Positions 47,248 through 56,122 of a stretch of 64,000 bases of DNA are shown one piece after another; position 1 is the stretch's first letter; each line of letters opens with the position of its first letter. The translations under genes and the position numbers were made by a program. Under the pieces are notes generated by a model, which saw only the letters and a program-made list of their open reading frames with translations, did not search any database and was not told the DNA's origin. Origin of the DNA: Lentzea californiensis (GTDB lineage: Bacteria > Actinomycetota > Actinomycetes > Mycobacteriales > Pseudonocardiaceae); assembly GCF_024648825.1 (NCBI RefSeq), contig NZ_JANBBE010000004.1, positions 372,001 through 436,000 of the forward strand, written 5' to 3'.

Positions 47248-48600
47248 GTGATCGAGGTCGTCAACCCCGCCACCGAGGAAGTCATCGGCACGCTCGCCGA
47301 GGGCACACCGGCCGACGTCGACGCGGCCGTGGCCGCGGCGGTCAAGGCGTTCCCCGCGTGGGCGGAGACCTCGGCGGACGAACGGGCGAAGGTCGTCCGG
47401 GCGATCATCGGCGGGCTGAAGGAGCGGGCCGGTGAGCTCGCGGCGGCCATGACCCGGGAGATGGGCACGCCGCTCACCTTCAGCCAGAAGGTGCAGGTCG
47501 CGAACCCCGTCGCCATCGCGGAGGGTGTCGCGGACGTGCTGGAACGCGGGTACTTCGAGCCCGAGGAGATCGGCAACTCGCTGGTCTTCCGCGAGCCGGT
47601 CGGGGTGGTCGCGGCCATCACGCCGTGGAACTTCCCGTTGCAGCAGATGGTCGCGAAGGTCGTGCCGGCGCTCGCGGCGGGCAACACCGTGGTGCTCAAG
47701 CCGAGCGAGCTCGCGCCGCGCACCGCCGACCTGCTGGGCGAGGTCGTCTCGGCCGCCACTCCGGCCGGGGTGTTCCAGCTGGTGCACGGCACCGGGGCGG
47801 TGGTCGGCGAGGCGCTGGCCGCGCATCCGGACGTGGACATGGTGTCGTTCACCGGTTCCACGAAGGCCGGGCGGCGGGTGTCCGCGGCGGCCGCGGAGAC
47901 GGTGAAGCGGGTCGCGCTCGAACTGGGCGGCAAGTCCGCGTGCGTCGTGCTCGACGACGCCGACCTCGGGCGGGCGGTGAAGATCGCGGTCGCGAACTCG
48001 TTCATGAACAACGGTCAGGCCTGCAGCGCGTGGACCCGGTTGCTGGTGCCTGCCGAGCGTCACGACGAGGCCGTCGAGCTGGCCGCGCAGGCCGCGAAGA
48101 AGTACACGCCCGCGGATCCGGCCGAGCCGTCCACCCGGATCGGGCCGGCGGTGTCGAAGGCGCAGCGCGACCGGGTCGTCGGGTACATCCGCAAGGGTGT
48201 CGAGGAAGGTGCGACGCTGGCCGCCGGCGGGCCCGAAGCGCCGTTGCCGCAGGGGTTCTACGTCGCGCCGACGGTGTTCGGCGGGGTGACGCCGGAGATG
48301 ACGATCGCGCAGGAGGAGATCTTCGGGCCGGTGCTGTCGGTCATGCCGTACGCCGACGAGGACGACGCGGTGCGGATCGCGAACTCGACCATCTACGGGC
48401 TGGCGGGCGCCGTGTTCTCCGCGGACACCGAGCGCGCCCTGCGGGTCGCCCGGCGGCTGCGCACCGGGCAGGTCGACATCAACGCCGCCGCGTTCAACAC
48501 GAGCGCGCCGTTCGGCGGGTACCGGCAGTCGGGCAACGGGCGCGAGTTCGGCAGGTTCGGGCTGGACGAGTTCTGCGAGGTCAAGTCGGTCCAGCGGTAA
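47248..48600 (+). CDS. NAD(P)-dependent aldehyde dehydrogenase
   Basis: 450 residues, somewhat short of the usual 480-500 because the N-terminus begins at [13 protein letters not shown] 47248 has GGAGG upstream. Motifs: [30 protein letters not shown] (nucleotide site), catalytic-region Glu in LELGGKSA, nucleophile Cys in [11 protein letters not shown], and [13 protein letters not shown]. It oxidises aldehydes to acids; the substrate cannot be told. The inverted repeat upstream suggests regulation. Confidence 0.94.
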   Translation: MIEVVNPATEEVIGTLAEGTPADVDAAVAAAVKAFPAWAETSADERAKVVRAIIGGLKERAGELAAAMTREMGTPLTFSQKVQVANPVAIAEGVADVLERGYFEPEEIGNSLVFREPVGVVAAITPWNFPLQQMVAKVVPALAAGNTVVLKPSELAPRTADLLGEVVSAATPAGVFQLVHGTGAVVGEALAAHPDVDMVSFTGSTKAGRRVSAAAAETVKRVALELGGKSACVVLDDADLGRAVKIAVANSFMNNGQACSAWTRLLVPAERHDEAVELAAQAAKKYTPADPAEPSTRIGPAVSKAQRDRVVGYIRKGVEEGATLAAGGPEAPLPQGFYVAPTVFGGVTPEMTIAQEEIFGPVLSVMPYADEDDAVRIANSTIYGLAGAVFSADTERALRVARRLRTGQVDINAAAFNTSAPFGGYRQSGNGREFGRFGLDEFCEVKSVQR

Positions 48601-48641
48601 TCGAGCTGCGAGTCGCGCCGCACCCGCGTATCACTGCTGGT

Positions 48642-49856
48642 ATGGCTGACTCGGCGCTGAGCGTCCGGACCATCGACGAATCCGATCTCCCCGACTTCCA
48701 GCGGGTGATGGCCTGGGCGTTCCTCGGCGATCATTCGGGGGAGGACAGCAAGTGGCTCAAGGTCCTCGAACGGGACCGGGCGCACGCGGTGTTCGACGGC
48801 GACGAGATGATCGGCACCGCCGGGATCCTGACCCGCGAGATCACCGTTCCCGGTGGTCGTCAGGCCCCGGCGGGCGCGGTGACCGTGGTGTCGGTGAAGC
48901 CGGGTCATCGGCGTCGTGGCGTGGCGTCGTTGCTGATGAAGACGCAACTGCACGGCATGCACGAGAGTGGTGAGGCGCTCGCGATGCTGTGGGCGTCGGA
49001 GGGCTCCATCTACCGCAGGTACGGCTACGGCGAGTTCGCGACAAGTATTGCCATGCTCACGATGCCCACGCGTATGGCGTTCCACCCTGGTGTGCACGTC
49101 AGCGACGCACGGATCCGTCAGGTGTCGCGAGAAGAAGCGCTGCCCGTCATGCGTGAGTTCCACGAGCAGGTGCGGACGACGCGCGTCGGCTGGCTGAGCC
49201 GCGTCGAGCACACCTGGGACGTCCACCTCGCGGACCGCGAGGTGGACCGCGACGGGCTCACCTCGTACCGCTACTGCCTGCATCCCGAGGGCTATGTGGT
49301 GTTCCGGGTCAAGGGGAACCGCGATCCGGGCGGCCCGGCCAACGAGCTGCACGTGCGCGAGCTGGTGTGCACGACCGAACAGGCCTACGCCGACCTCTAC
49401 CGGTTCCTGCTGGACATGGACCTTGCCGGGGAGATCTCCTTCTACACCGCCTGGGACGACCCGATCACGCACATGGTCGACAACCCGCGGAAGGTGCGGC
49501 GCGAGGCCGGAGACGCGTTGTGGGTGCGCCTCGTCGACGTCGACCGGGCGCTGCCGCTGCGCACCTATTCGTCCGATGTGGACAGTGTGCTCGAGGTCGA
49601 GGACTCGTTCTGCCCGTGGAACTCCGGCCGCTGGCGCTTCACGGTCAAGGGCGGCGAAGCGACGGTGGCGCGCACCGAGGACCCCGCCGACGTGTCGCTG
49701 GACGTCGCCGCACTCGGCAGTGCTTTCCTCGGCGGCGTACGGCTTTCCGTGCTCAAGCGGGCACACCGCGTGGTCGAGCACACGCCCGGACACGTGGACG
49801 CGCTGACGACGGCGTTCCTCGGTGTGACTGAGCCGCACTGCCCCGAGGTGTTCTGA
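48642..49856 (+). CDS. Eis-like GNAT acetyltransferase with SCP2-type C-terminus
   Basis: 404 residues, matching the roughly 400-residue Eis family. The first GNAT domain has VVSVKPGHRRRGVASLLMKTQL (acetyl-CoA loop) and LWASEGSIYRRYGYG; a second, degenerate GNAT domain and a sterol-carrier-like C-terminal domain ending in the expected short tail (HCPEVF) follow. Eis proteins acetylate amines, including aminoglycosides in mycobacteria. Starts 41 bp after the dehydrogenase. Confidence 0.9.
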   Translation: MADSALSVRTIDESDLPDFQRVMAWAFLGDHSGEDSKWLKVLERDRAHAVFDGDEMIGTAGILTREITVPGGRQAPAGAVTVVSVKPGHRRRGVASLLMKTQLHGMHESGEALAMLWASEGSIYRRYGYGEFATSIAMLTMPTRMAFHPGVHVSDARIRQVSREEALPVMREFHEQVRTTRVGWLSRVEHTWDVHLADREVDRDGLTSYRYCLHPEGYVVFRVKGNRDPGGPANELHVRELVCTTEQAYADLYRFLLDMDLAGEISFYTAWDDPITHMVDNPRKVRREAGDALWVRLVDVDRALPLRTYSSDVDSVLEVEDSFCPWNSGRWRFTVKGGEATVARTEDPADVSLDVAALGSAFLGGVRLSVLKRAHRVVEHTPGHVDALTTAFLGVTEPHCPEVF

Positions 49857-49913
49857 CGGAACTCACGGCGGTCGTTGCTCGTTGACGGATTACCTGGTGT
49901 GGGAGGTAATGCC

Positions 49914-50645
49914 GTGGGCACCATCGTGTGGGTCGTAGTACTGGTATTGCTCGTCGCGGGCGTGTTCTACCTGGTCAGCCAGAGCAACGCGCGCAAGGCG
50001 CGGGAGCTCGACGACGCCAAGGCGGAAGCGCGCCGCTGGGTCGAGCGGCTGGGCGGGCAGGTGATGAGCCTCACCGGCAGCAACGCCGCCTCGACGCAGG
50101 CGATGGCCGACGCGTCCGAGCGCTTCACCGCCGCGGGCTCGCAGATGGAGCAGGCCCGCACGATCCCGCAGGCCCGGCTGGTCACCGAGACCGCGATGGA
50201 GGGCCTGCACTACGTGCGCGCGGCGCGGGAGGCCATGGGCATGGACCCCGGCCCCGCACTGCCCGAGAGCGCGGCCCAGAAGCAGGCGGGTGCCGTCAGC
50301 GAGGACCGCCAGGTCGCCGTCGAGGGTCACCAGTACGCGGCGTCGCCGAACTCCGGTTCGGGCACGCCCTACTACTACCCCGGCGGTGTGGTCGCCGGAC
50401 GCCCGGTGCCGCGTGGCTGGTACTCCGAGCCGTGGTGGAAGCCAGCGCTCGTGGCCGGTGCCTGGGGCGTCGGCACGTTCCTGCTGATGGACGCCATGTT
50501 CTCCGGAATGCACGGTGTCGGTGACTACGGCATGGGCGACATGGGCATGGGTGACGCCGGCATGGGTGACGTGGGCGGTGTCGCCGACGCGGGCGACACC
50601 GGTGGCTTCGACTTCGGCGACATGGGCGGCGGGTTCGACTTCTAG
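49914..50645 (+). CDS. single-helix membrane-anchored protein with DUF1542-like helical region and Gly/Asp/Met-rich tail
   Basis: 243 residues from GTG 49914, with GGGAGG 7 nt upstream; an in-frame start at 49875 is less likely. One N-terminal membrane helix (TIVWVVVLVLLVAGVFYLV), a charged helical region, then a Tyr/Pro segment (TPYYYPGG), a second hydrophobic patch, and a tail built from GMGD-type units (MGDMGMGDAGMGD). Role unknown. Its 3' end overlaps nei by 4 bp, tail to tail. Confidence 0.75.
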   Translation: MGTIVWVVVLVLLVAGVFYLVSQSNARKARELDDAKAEARRWVERLGGQVMSLTGSNAASTQAMADASERFTAAGSQMEQARTIPQARLVTETAMEGLHYVRAAREAMGMDPGPALPESAAQKQAGAVSEDRQVAVEGHQYAASPNSGSGTPYYYPGGVVAGRPVPRGWYSEPWWKPALVAGAWGVGTFLLMDAMFSGMHGVGDYGMGDMGMGDAGMGDVGGVADAGDTGGFDFGDMGGGFDF

Positions 50646-51442
50646 GGCTGGCAGGCAGGGCACCAGAAGAGGTTGCGGGCCGCCAGTTCGGTGGTCAGGA
50701 CCTCGGTGCCGCAGACCAGGCACGGCTCCCCGGCACGGCGGTAGACGTACACCTCACCGCCGTGCCGGTCCACGCGTGGCGCGCGGCCCATGGCACGGGG
50801 CATGTGCTCGGAGCGGACGGTGTTGATCTGCCCGACCTTCACGCCGTCCTTCATCAGCACGACCAGGTCAGCCCAGATCGCGTCCCACAGCTCGCGGCTG
50901 ACCTTGTTGCCGGCCAGCAGCGGGTTCACGTTGTGCCGGAACAGCACCTCGGCGCGGTAGACGTTGCCGACCCCCGCGAGGACGCTCTGGTCCATCAGCA
51001 GCACGGCCAGCGACTGCTTCGACCGGATGATCCGCTGGTAGGCGCGGTCCGAGTCGGCGTCGCGGCGCAACGGGTCGGGCCCCAGCCGGTCGCGGATCGC
51101 CTTGACCTCGGCCTTGTTCAGCACCTCGCACGCGGTCGGGCCGCGCAGGTCCGTCCAGTGCGTCTCGCCGACCATGCGCATGCGGACCTGGCCGACGGGC
51201 AGCAGGACCGGCAGCGGTGACTCGGTGAACGTCCCGTAGAGACCGAGGTGGACGTGCACGATCGCGTCCGGGCCGTAGACGTGGAACAGGTGCTTGCCGT
51301 GCGCCTCCGCGCGAACGAGCGTGCGTCCGTCCACAAGGGACGCCGAGAAGCGTCCCTGCGGACTGGTGACGGACACGGGCCTGCCCGCGTACCGGCGCTG
51401 GTGCAGCCGCGCGAGGCGGTGCAGCGTGTGGCCCTCAGGCAC
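50642..51442 (-). CDS. nei: Fpg/Nei-family DNA glycosylase (endonuclease VIII, Nei1 type)
   Basis: 266 residues. It starts MPEGHT, giving Pro2-Glu3 catalytic residues after Met removal; the opening MPEGHTLHRLARLHQRR closely matches mycobacterial Nei1 (Rv2464c). The H2TH region QSVLAGVGNVYRAEVLF and the C-terminal zinc finger with CLVCG and CPAC are intact. It removes oxidised pyrimidines. It overlaps rpiB by 8 bp, as in mycobacteria. Confidence 0.94.
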   Translation of the reverse strand: MPEGHTLHRLARLHQRRYAGRPVSVTSPQGRFSASLVDGRTLVRAEAHGKHLFHVYGPDAIVHVHLGLYGTFTESPLPVLLPVGQVRMRMVGETHWTDLRGPTACEVLNKAEVKAIRDRLGPDPLRRDADSDRAYQRIIRSKQSLAVLLMDQSVLAGVGNVYRAEVLFRHNVNPLLAGNKVSRELWDAIWADLVVLMKDGVKVGQINTVRSEHMPRAMGRAPRVDRHGGEVYVYRRAGEPCLVCGTEVLTTELAARNLFWCPACQP

Positions 51443-51884
51443 GGTCTTCGTAGGCGCTGACCTGGTCGATCCGGCGCTGGTGGCGCGGCTCGCCCGAGAA
51501 CGGCGTCTCGAGGAAGGCCGACACGATCTCGGTCGCCTCCTCGGCGGTGTGCTGGCGGGCGCCGATGCCGACGAGCAGGGCGTCGTTGTGCTGGCGGGCG
51601 AGCTGCGCGGTGTCGACGTTCCACGCCAGCGCGGCGCGGGCGCCCTTCACCTTGTTCGCGGCGATCTGCTCGCCGTTGCCCGAGCCACCGATCACGACGC
51701 CGAGGCTGCCGGGGTCGGCGACGACCTTCTCGGCCGCGTCGACGCAGAACGACACGTAGTCGTCCAGCGCGTCGTACTCGTGGGCGCCGACGTCGACGAC
51801 GTCGTAGCCCTGCTCGGTGAGAGCGGTGGACAGGTGGGACTTCAGCTCGAAGCCAGCGTGGTCTGCTGCCAGATAAACGCGCAC
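51435..51884 (-). CDS. rpiB: ribose-5-phosphate isomerase B
   Basis: 149 residues. RpiB interconverts ribose-5-phosphate and ribulose-5-phosphate. Motifs: YLAADHAGFELK at the N-terminus, the phosphate loop VIGGSGNGEQIAANKVKG (with the Ser variant of the actinobacterial type), and RHQRRIDQV near the end. It is coupled to nei by an 8-bp overlap. Confidence 0.95.
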   Translation of the reverse strand: MRVYLAADHAGFELKSHLSTALTEQGYDVVDVGAHEYDALDDYVSFCVDAAEKVVADPGSLGVVIGGSGNGEQIAANKVKGARAALAWNVDTAQLARQHNDALLVGIGARQHTAEEATEIVSAFLETPFSGEPRHQRRIDQVSAYEDRA

Positions 51885-51905
51885 GTCAAGGAGTCTGACA
51901 CGCTG

Positions 51906-52577
51906 GTGGGCGTGTTCAGCCAGGAGGGGTACCAGCTGAGGCTGGAATGGGGGCCCGAGGGCGTCGACGCCCTGCGGGGCTGTGACGTGCTGGTCATCGT
52001 CGACGTGCTGTCGTTCACGACGTCCGTCGACCTGGTGGTGGGCAACGGCGGCCAGGTGCGCCCGTCGCGGTGGAGGCCCTCGTCGGGGAGGACTCTGCGA
52101 CCAGCGTCACTCACCGGGGAGACCGGACTGGTCGAGCTGCCGTCGCCGAACGGCTCGAACCTGTGCTTCCTCGCCGCCGAGACCGGTGCCCACGTGCTCG
52201 CGGCCTGCCTGCGCAACGCCACGGCGGTGGCCAGGCGGGCGCAGGAGCTGGGAGGGACCATCGGGGTGATCCCCGGCGGCGAGCGGTGGGGGCTCGACAT
52301 CCTCCACTCGGGACCGCGCGAGTTCGGGCCGTTGCGGCCGTGCGTCGAGGACTACCTGGGCGCCGGAGCGGTGCTGGCCGCGCTGACGGGTACGGCGTCG
52401 CCGGAGGCCAGGCTCGCGGCCACCGCGTTCCGGACCACCGACGTGCCTGCCGCGGTGAGGGGTTGCGGGTCGGGACGGGAGCTGGTCGAGAACGGCCACT
52501 CCGCCGACGTCGACCTCGCGGTGCGGATCAACGTCAGCACCGCCGCTCCCGTGCTGGTCGACGGGGTGCTGCGGTGA
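51906..52577 (+). CDS. comB: 2-phosphosulfolactate phosphatase family protein (ComB-like)
   Basis: 223 residues from GTG 51906 (GTG 51912 possible). Family features: CDVLVIVDVLSFTTSVDLVV early, SPNGSNLCFLAAETGAHVLAACLRNATAVA in the middle and VIPGGERW. ComB removes phosphate from 2-phosphosulfolactate in coenzyme M synthesis, but most actinobacteria lack that pathway, so the true role here is uncertain. Its stop overlaps the next GTG (GTGA). Confidence 0.85.
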   Translation: MGVFSQEGYQLRLEWGPEGVDALRGCDVLVIVDVLSFTTSVDLVVGNGGQVRPSRWRPSSGRTLRPASLTGETGLVELPSPNGSNLCFLAAETGAHVLAACLRNATAVARRAQELGGTIGVIPGGERWGLDILHSGPREFGPLRPCVEDYLGAGAVLAALTGTASPEARLAATAFRTTDVPAAVRGCGSGRELVENGHSADVDLAVRINVSTAAPVLVDGVLR

Positions 52578-53182
52578 TCGAGATCGCGGACGGCGTCTTC
52601 ATCCGCCGGCACACCGAACTCGACCTCACGCTGGGTCTCGTCACCGGGTCGGGCGACTCGCTGCTCGTGGACTCCGGCATTGACTTCGCCCTCGCGCGGG
52701 AGGTCCGGCCGTCGCGGATCGTGTTGACGCACAACCACTTCGACCACGTGCTGGCCACCGAGGCGTTCCTGCCGTGCGAGGTGTGGGCGCACGAGGGCTG
52801 CGTGGTGGACGAGTCGCTGCTCGAAGACCGTGCCAAGTACTACGACGAACCGTTCGAGGGCACGCTCGTCGCGCCCACGCACACGTTCCGCGACACCGTC
52901 ACGCTGGACGTCGGCGGCCGCCGGGTCGACCTGCACCACTTCGGCCCCGCGCACACCTCGCACGACGTGGTCGTGCACGTGCCGGACGCCGGCGTCGTGT
53001 TCGCGGGCGATCTGGTGGAACAGGGCGCTCCGGCCCAGGCGGGCCCGGACGCGACGCCGGAGAACTGGCGCCACGTCCTCGGCCTGCTGCTGGAACTCGC
53101 ACCGCGGATCGTCGTGCCGGGCCACGGTGACCCGGTCGACGCGAGGTTCGTGCGGGAGATGGCTATCCCGGAGGCCACGTGA
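52574..53182 (+). CDS. metallo-beta-lactamase-fold hydrolase
   Basis: 202 residues, GTG start inside the comB end. The zinc site is intact: THNHFDHV (HxHxDH), FGPAHTSHDVV, VFAGDLVEQG and PGHGDPV. Glyoxalase-II-like or quorum-lactonase-like hydrolases share this; the substrate is open. Coupling to comB suggests a shared small-molecule pathway. Its 3' end overlaps the convergent HIT gene by 20 bp. Confidence 0.88.
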   Translation: MIEIADGVFIRRHTELDLTLGLVTGSGDSLLVDSGIDFALAREVRPSRIVLTHNHFDHVLATEAFLPCEVWAHEGCVVDESLLEDRAKYYDEPFEGTLVAPTHTFRDTVTLDVGGRRVDLHHFGPAHTSHDVVVHVPDAGVVFAGDLVEQGAPAQAGPDATPENWRHVLGLLLELAPRIVVPGHGDPVDARFVREMAIPEAT

Positions 53183-53498
53183 GACCGCGTCCACCGAGGA
53201 CGTGGCAGTGCACGTGGAAGACGGTCTGGCCACCGTCGCGGCCGGTGTTGAAGACGAGGCGGTAGCCGGACTCGTCGATCCCCTCGGCCTTCGCGACCTG
53301 GTGCGCGGTGGCGAGGACCTGCCCCGCGAGCACCGGGCCGACGTCGCCGATCGCCGTGTGGTGTTCCTTGGGGATCACCAGGACGTGCGTGGGCGCCTTG
53401 GGGTCGATGTCGCGGAACGCGAGCGTCGTGTCGGTCTCCGCCACGACGGTCGCCGGGATCTCGCCCGCGACGATGCGGCAGAACAGGCAATCGGTCAC
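53163..53498 (-). CDS. HIT-family nucleotide hydrolase
   Basis: 111 residues from GTG 53498. It opens DCLFCRIVAGEIPA, has VLVIPKEHH in the middle and ends with the histidine triad FHVHCHVLGGR. HIT hydrolases cleave AMP from substituents such as lysyl- or lipidated nucleotides. Length fits the Hint/YcfF branch. Confidence 0.92.
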   Translation of the reverse strand: MTDCLFCRIVAGEIPATVVAETDTTLAFRDIDPKAPTHVLVIPKEHHTAIGDVGPVLAGQVLATAHQVAKAEGIDESGYRLVFNTGRDGGQTVFHVHCHVLGGRGLTWPPG

Positions 53499-53564
53499 AA
53501 CGGCATCGTATTGGTCCCCCAAGGACTCTGGTGCCGTTGCTCGCCGCGGACTACTCATGGCGGC

Positions 53565-53681
53565 GTGAAGGGCGCCAAACTGCTGCTCGTCGTGCGGTGC
53601 CTCATCAGCTTCGCGATCGGCGTGCTGCTCGTGGTCCTCGCGATCCGCTTCGGTGAGGTGCTCTGGCGCGCCGTCCAGTAG
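53565..53681 (+). CDS. 38-residue single-helix membrane peptide (small ORF)
   Basis: GTG start, 38 residues: a basic N-terminus (VKGAKLLL) and one hydrophobic helix (LISFAIGVLLVVLAIRFG) with a short tail. High G/C third positions fit the coding bias. It lies alone between a divergent HIT gene and a convergent VOC gene. It may be a membrane microprotein, or a chance frame; coding status is uncertain. Confidence 0.45.
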   Translation: MKGAKLLLVVRCLISFAIGVLLVVLAIRFGEVLWRAVQ

Positions 53682-53685
53682 CGGC

Positions 53686-54021
53686 TCAGCGGACGAAGCA
53701 GAACTCGTTGCCCTCCGGGTCGCGCATCACCTGGAAGCTGCCCTTCTCGTCGGTGTGCACGACACCTTCGCGGGTCGCCCCGAGGCTCACCGCCTTCACG
53801 ACCGCCGCCTCGATGTCCTCGACCTCGAAGTCGAGGTGGAACCGGTTCTTCACGTCCTTGCGCTCCGGCACCGGCTGGAACGACATCCGCACGCCACCGG
53901 GCGGCTCGACGTGCGACCAGCCGTGCTCGCGGTCCACCGGTTCACCGCCGAGCAGTTCCGCCCAGAACCGCACGAGCCGGCCGGGGTCGTTGCTGTCGAG
54001 CACGATCTGTTCGAGCCTCAC
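53686..54021 (-). CDS. VOC/glyoxalase-superfamily protein
   Basis: 111 residues. One VOC module: VLDSNDPGRLVRFWAELLGGEP at the start and FHLDFEVEDIEAAV, with FQVMRDPEGNEFCFV ending the fold; metal-site residues are His/Glu of these blocks. Function may be small-molecule binding or dioxygenase-like. The ATG at 54021 overlaps the HxlR gene stop by 4 bp, so it is co-translated. Confidence 0.88.
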   Translation of the reverse strand: MRLEQIVLDSNDPGRLVRFWAELLGGEPVDREHGWSHVEPPGGVRMSFQPVPERKDVKNRFHLDFEVEDIEAAVVKAVSLGATREGVVHTDEKGSFQVMRDPEGNEFCFVR

Positions 54022-54317
54022 GTCTCCACCAGGTTCTCTCGGGCCCAGTCACAACACAGGTCGAGCAGTCCGAGCACCCTGCGCCCCTGCTCCGTCAACT
54101 CGTACTCGACCCGCGGCGGGTTTTCCGCGAACGCCTCGCGCGAAACCGTGCCCTCGCGCTCCATCGCCCGCAACGTCTCGGCGAGCACCTTGGGCGTCAC
54201 GCCCGGCATCGTGGCGCGGAGCCCGGTGAACCGCCGCCGCCCGTCCTGCAACGCCCGCAGCACGTGCGCGGTCCACTTGTCACCGATCTGGTACGGCAGG
54301 TCGTGGGTGCATTTCAC
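54018..54317 (-). CDS. HxlR-family transcriptional regulator
   Basis: 99 residues from GTG 54317. The winged helix is plain: IGDKWTAHVLRAL, RRFTGLRATMPGVTPKVLAETLRAMEREG, and PRVEYELTEQGRRVL, with a Cys at position 3. HxlR proteins sense electrophiles or quinones, often through that Cys, and control a neighbouring oxidoreductase. The divergent NAD(P)-binding gene starts 57 bp away and is the likely target. Confidence 0.92.
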   Translation of the reverse strand: MKCTHDLPYQIGDKWTAHVLRALQDGRRRFTGLRATMPGVTPKVLAETLRAMEREGTVSREAFAENPPRVEYELTEQGRRVLGLLDLCCDWARENLVET

Positions 54318-54374
54318 CTGCTCACCCCCGATATCGTTGCGGGAACCGGACCCCCGCACCCTACCTTCGCGCCC

Positions 54375-54929
54375 ATGGCGAAGATCGTTGTTTTCGGAGC
54401 GTCCGGCAAGGCCGGCAAGGAGATCGCGGCCGTCGCGGAAGCCCGCGGCCACCAGGTGACCAGGATCGGGCGCGACCCCGGTGTGCAGGCCGCGGCCGAG
54501 GTGGCGGCGGGCCACGACGTGGCGGTGAGCTCGGTGGCCGACCTCTCCCGCGACCCGGCCGAGTTCTACACCGAGGCGGCCCGCGCCCTCGTCGCGTCCG
54601 GTGCAGGCCGGATCATCGTGGTCGGCATCTACACGTTGCTGGAGACCGCACCGGGCGTGCGCGTCGTCGACGGCCCGGACTTCCCCGCCGAGCACAGGCC
54701 GTTCTGCCTGGGGCACGCCGCGGGCGTCGAGGTGCTGGCCGAATCCGCGGCGGACTGGCTGGTGATGAGCCCGTCCGGCAACTTCGGCGGCACGTCCACG
54801 GGCACGTACCGCCTGGCCCCGGCCGATCCGGCGGACGAACTGACCTACGAGGACTTCGCGCTGGCCGTGGTGGACGAGATCGACGACCCGGCGCACCGCC
54901 GCACGCAGATCGGCATCGCCTCGGCGTGA
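54375..54929 (+). CDS. NAD(P)-binding oxidoreductase
   Basis: 184 residues. The Rossmann motif VVFGASGKAGKEIAAVAEARGH is at the extreme N-terminus. Length and the final EDFALAVVDEIDDPAHRRTQI block fit the NAD(P)H-binding/azoreductase-like group usually paired with HxlR. TACCTT ends 7 nt before the ATG, suggesting a leaderless message. Probably repairs or reduces quinone-like stress compounds. Confidence 0.9.
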   Translation: MAKIVVFGASGKAGKEIAAVAEARGHQVTRIGRDPGVQAAAEVAAGHDVAVSSVADLSRDPAEFYTEAARALVASGAGRIIVVGIYTLLETAPGVRVVDGPDFPAEHRPFCLGHAAGVEVLAESAADWLVMSPSGNFGGTSTGTYRLAPADPADELTYEDFALAVVDEIDDPAHRRTQIGIASA

Positions 54930-54983
54930 CCCAGCTCACTGAGCGGGGCTGACCATTTCGGAGGGGCAACCCAGATGGGGGTT

Positions 54984-55069
54984 CCGGGGGCGGCCCCCGG
55001 CGTGAGGTCTGGGGGCTCGGCCCCCAGAGAAATGACGAGAGGCCGGCCCGGTCTGCGCTCTCCGCAGAC
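54984..55069. terminator. cluster of three hairpins between convergent genes
   Basis: Stems: CCGGGGGC/GCCCCCGG (54984-55000, one-base centre), TCTGGGGGC/GCCCCCAGA (55008-55028, 3-nt loop) and GTCTGCG/CGCAGAC (55051-55069). They lie between the oxidoreductase and the convergent tRNA-Gly and probably end transcription from both. Confidence 0.6.
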
Positions 55070-55089
55070 ATGGGCCGACCTCGGTCGCG

Positions 55090-55160
55090 AGCGGGCGACG
55101 GGAATCGAACCCGCGTAGCTAGTTTGGAAGACTAGGGCTCTACCATTGAGCTACGCCCGC
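55090..55160 (-). tRNA. tRNA-Gly (anticodon TCC)
   Basis: 71 nt. Acceptor GCGGGCG pairs with CGCCCGC; anticodon stem CTAGT/ACTAG encloses loop CTTCCAA with anticodon TCC (reads GGA); T arm is CGGGTTCGATTCCCG. CCA is not encoded. Transcribed away from tRNA-Pro. Confidence 0.95.
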
Positions 55161-55223
55161 GTTGCCACCCCCGTGTGGGGCTGCGATCAATACTTTAGCG
55201 GGTGGCGGTAAGATGAGTGCAAC

Positions 55224-55297
55224 CGGGGCGTGGCGCAGCTTGGTAGCGCACCCGCTTTGGGAGCGGGGGGTCGCAGGTTCAAATCCTGTCGCCCCGA
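55224..55297 (+). tRNA. tRNA-Pro (anticodon TGG)
   Basis: 74 nt. Acceptor CGGGGCG pairs with CGCCCCG; anticodon loop TTTGGGA gives anticodon TGG (reads CCA codons); T arm is CAGGTTCAAATCCTG. CCA is not encoded. A strong terminator follows 7 bp later. Confidence 0.95.
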
Positions 55298-55304
55298 CGG
55301 TTGA

Positions 55305-55341
55305 CGAAAACCCGCAGCGACTCGTTCGCTGCGGGTTTTCG
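55305..55341. terminator. bidirectional terminator after tRNA-Pro
   Basis: 16-bp perfect stem CGAAAACCCGCAGCGA (55305-55320) with its complement at 55326-55341, 5-nt loop. TTTTCG lies at the outer end on both strands, serving tRNA-Pro and the convergent hydrolase gene. Confidence 0.92.
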
Positions 55342-55344
55342 CAT

Positions 55345-56103
55345 TCAGGCCAGGTAGCGGCTTGCCCAGGCCGCGAGCACCTCCGCCACGTACGCGGCGT
55401 CCGCGCGGTCGGTCAGCAGGTGGTCGGCGCCGTCGAGCGAGACGAACGACTTGGGGTGGCGCGCCGAGTCGAAGACGAGCCTGGCGTTGTCGATGCCCAC
55501 CGTGTCGTCCTGCGGGGAGTGCATGACGAGCAGCGCCCGGTCCAGGCCGGAGATGCACGCGGTCTGGTTCTGCTGGTTGATGTCGAGCAGGAAGCCGTTG
55601 CTGATCCGGAACGGGCGGCCGGCCAGCTGGACCTCGGCGACGCCCAGCGACTCGATCTGCTCCTTGGACGAGCCGAGCAGGTGTTCGACGTGCGAGGTGT
55701 CGAAGGGCGCGCCGATCGTCACGACGGCCTTCACCTCCGGGATCTGGTGTGCGGCGGCCAGCACCGCGGCGCCGCCCAGCGAATGTCCGATGAGGACGCT
55801 CGGGGCTCCGATGGTGTCGCGCAGGTGGCCCGCGGCGCAGACGAGGTCGTCGACGTTGGACGTGAACGTGGTGTTGGCGAAGTCGCCGTCGGACTGGCCG
55901 AGGCCGGTGAAGTCGAACCGCAGCACCGCGACTCCGCGTTCGGCCAGGCGGCGGGAGATCCGGCCGGCGGCCACCGAGTCCTTGCCGCAGGTGAAGCAGT
56001 GCGCGAACACGGCGGTGGCCACGACGTCGCCTGCGGGCAGCTCGAGGCGGCCCGCCAGTGCCTGGCCGTCGATGCCCGCGAAGACCGCTTTCCGGTTGTC
56101 CAT
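55345..56103 (-). CDS. alpha/beta hydrolase
   Basis: 252 residues. The nucleophile elbow [10 protein letters not shown] lies near residue 107; [12 protein letters not shown] forms the oxyanion region, and GADHLL near the end holds the catalytic His. The first part matches the esterase domain of proteins that are elsewhere fused to OsmC; here it stands alone. It would act on a small ester or amide. Its ATG is only 20 bp from the divergent HEPN-like gene start. Confidence 0.9.
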   Translation of the reverse strand: MDNRKAVFAGIDGQALAGRLELPAGDVVATAVFAHCFTCGKDSVAAGRISRRLAERGVAVLRFDFTGLGQSDGDFANTTFTSNVDDLVCAAGHLRDTIGAPSVLIGHSLGGAAVLAAAHQIPEVKAVVTIGAPFDTSHVEHLLGSSKEQIESLGVAEVQLAGRPFRISNGFLLDINQQNQTACISGLDRALLVMHSPQDDTVGIDNARLVFDSARHPKSFVSLDGADHLLTDRADAAYVAEVLAAWASRYLA

Positions 56104-56122
56104 GACCTCTATGGTGCGTCAC

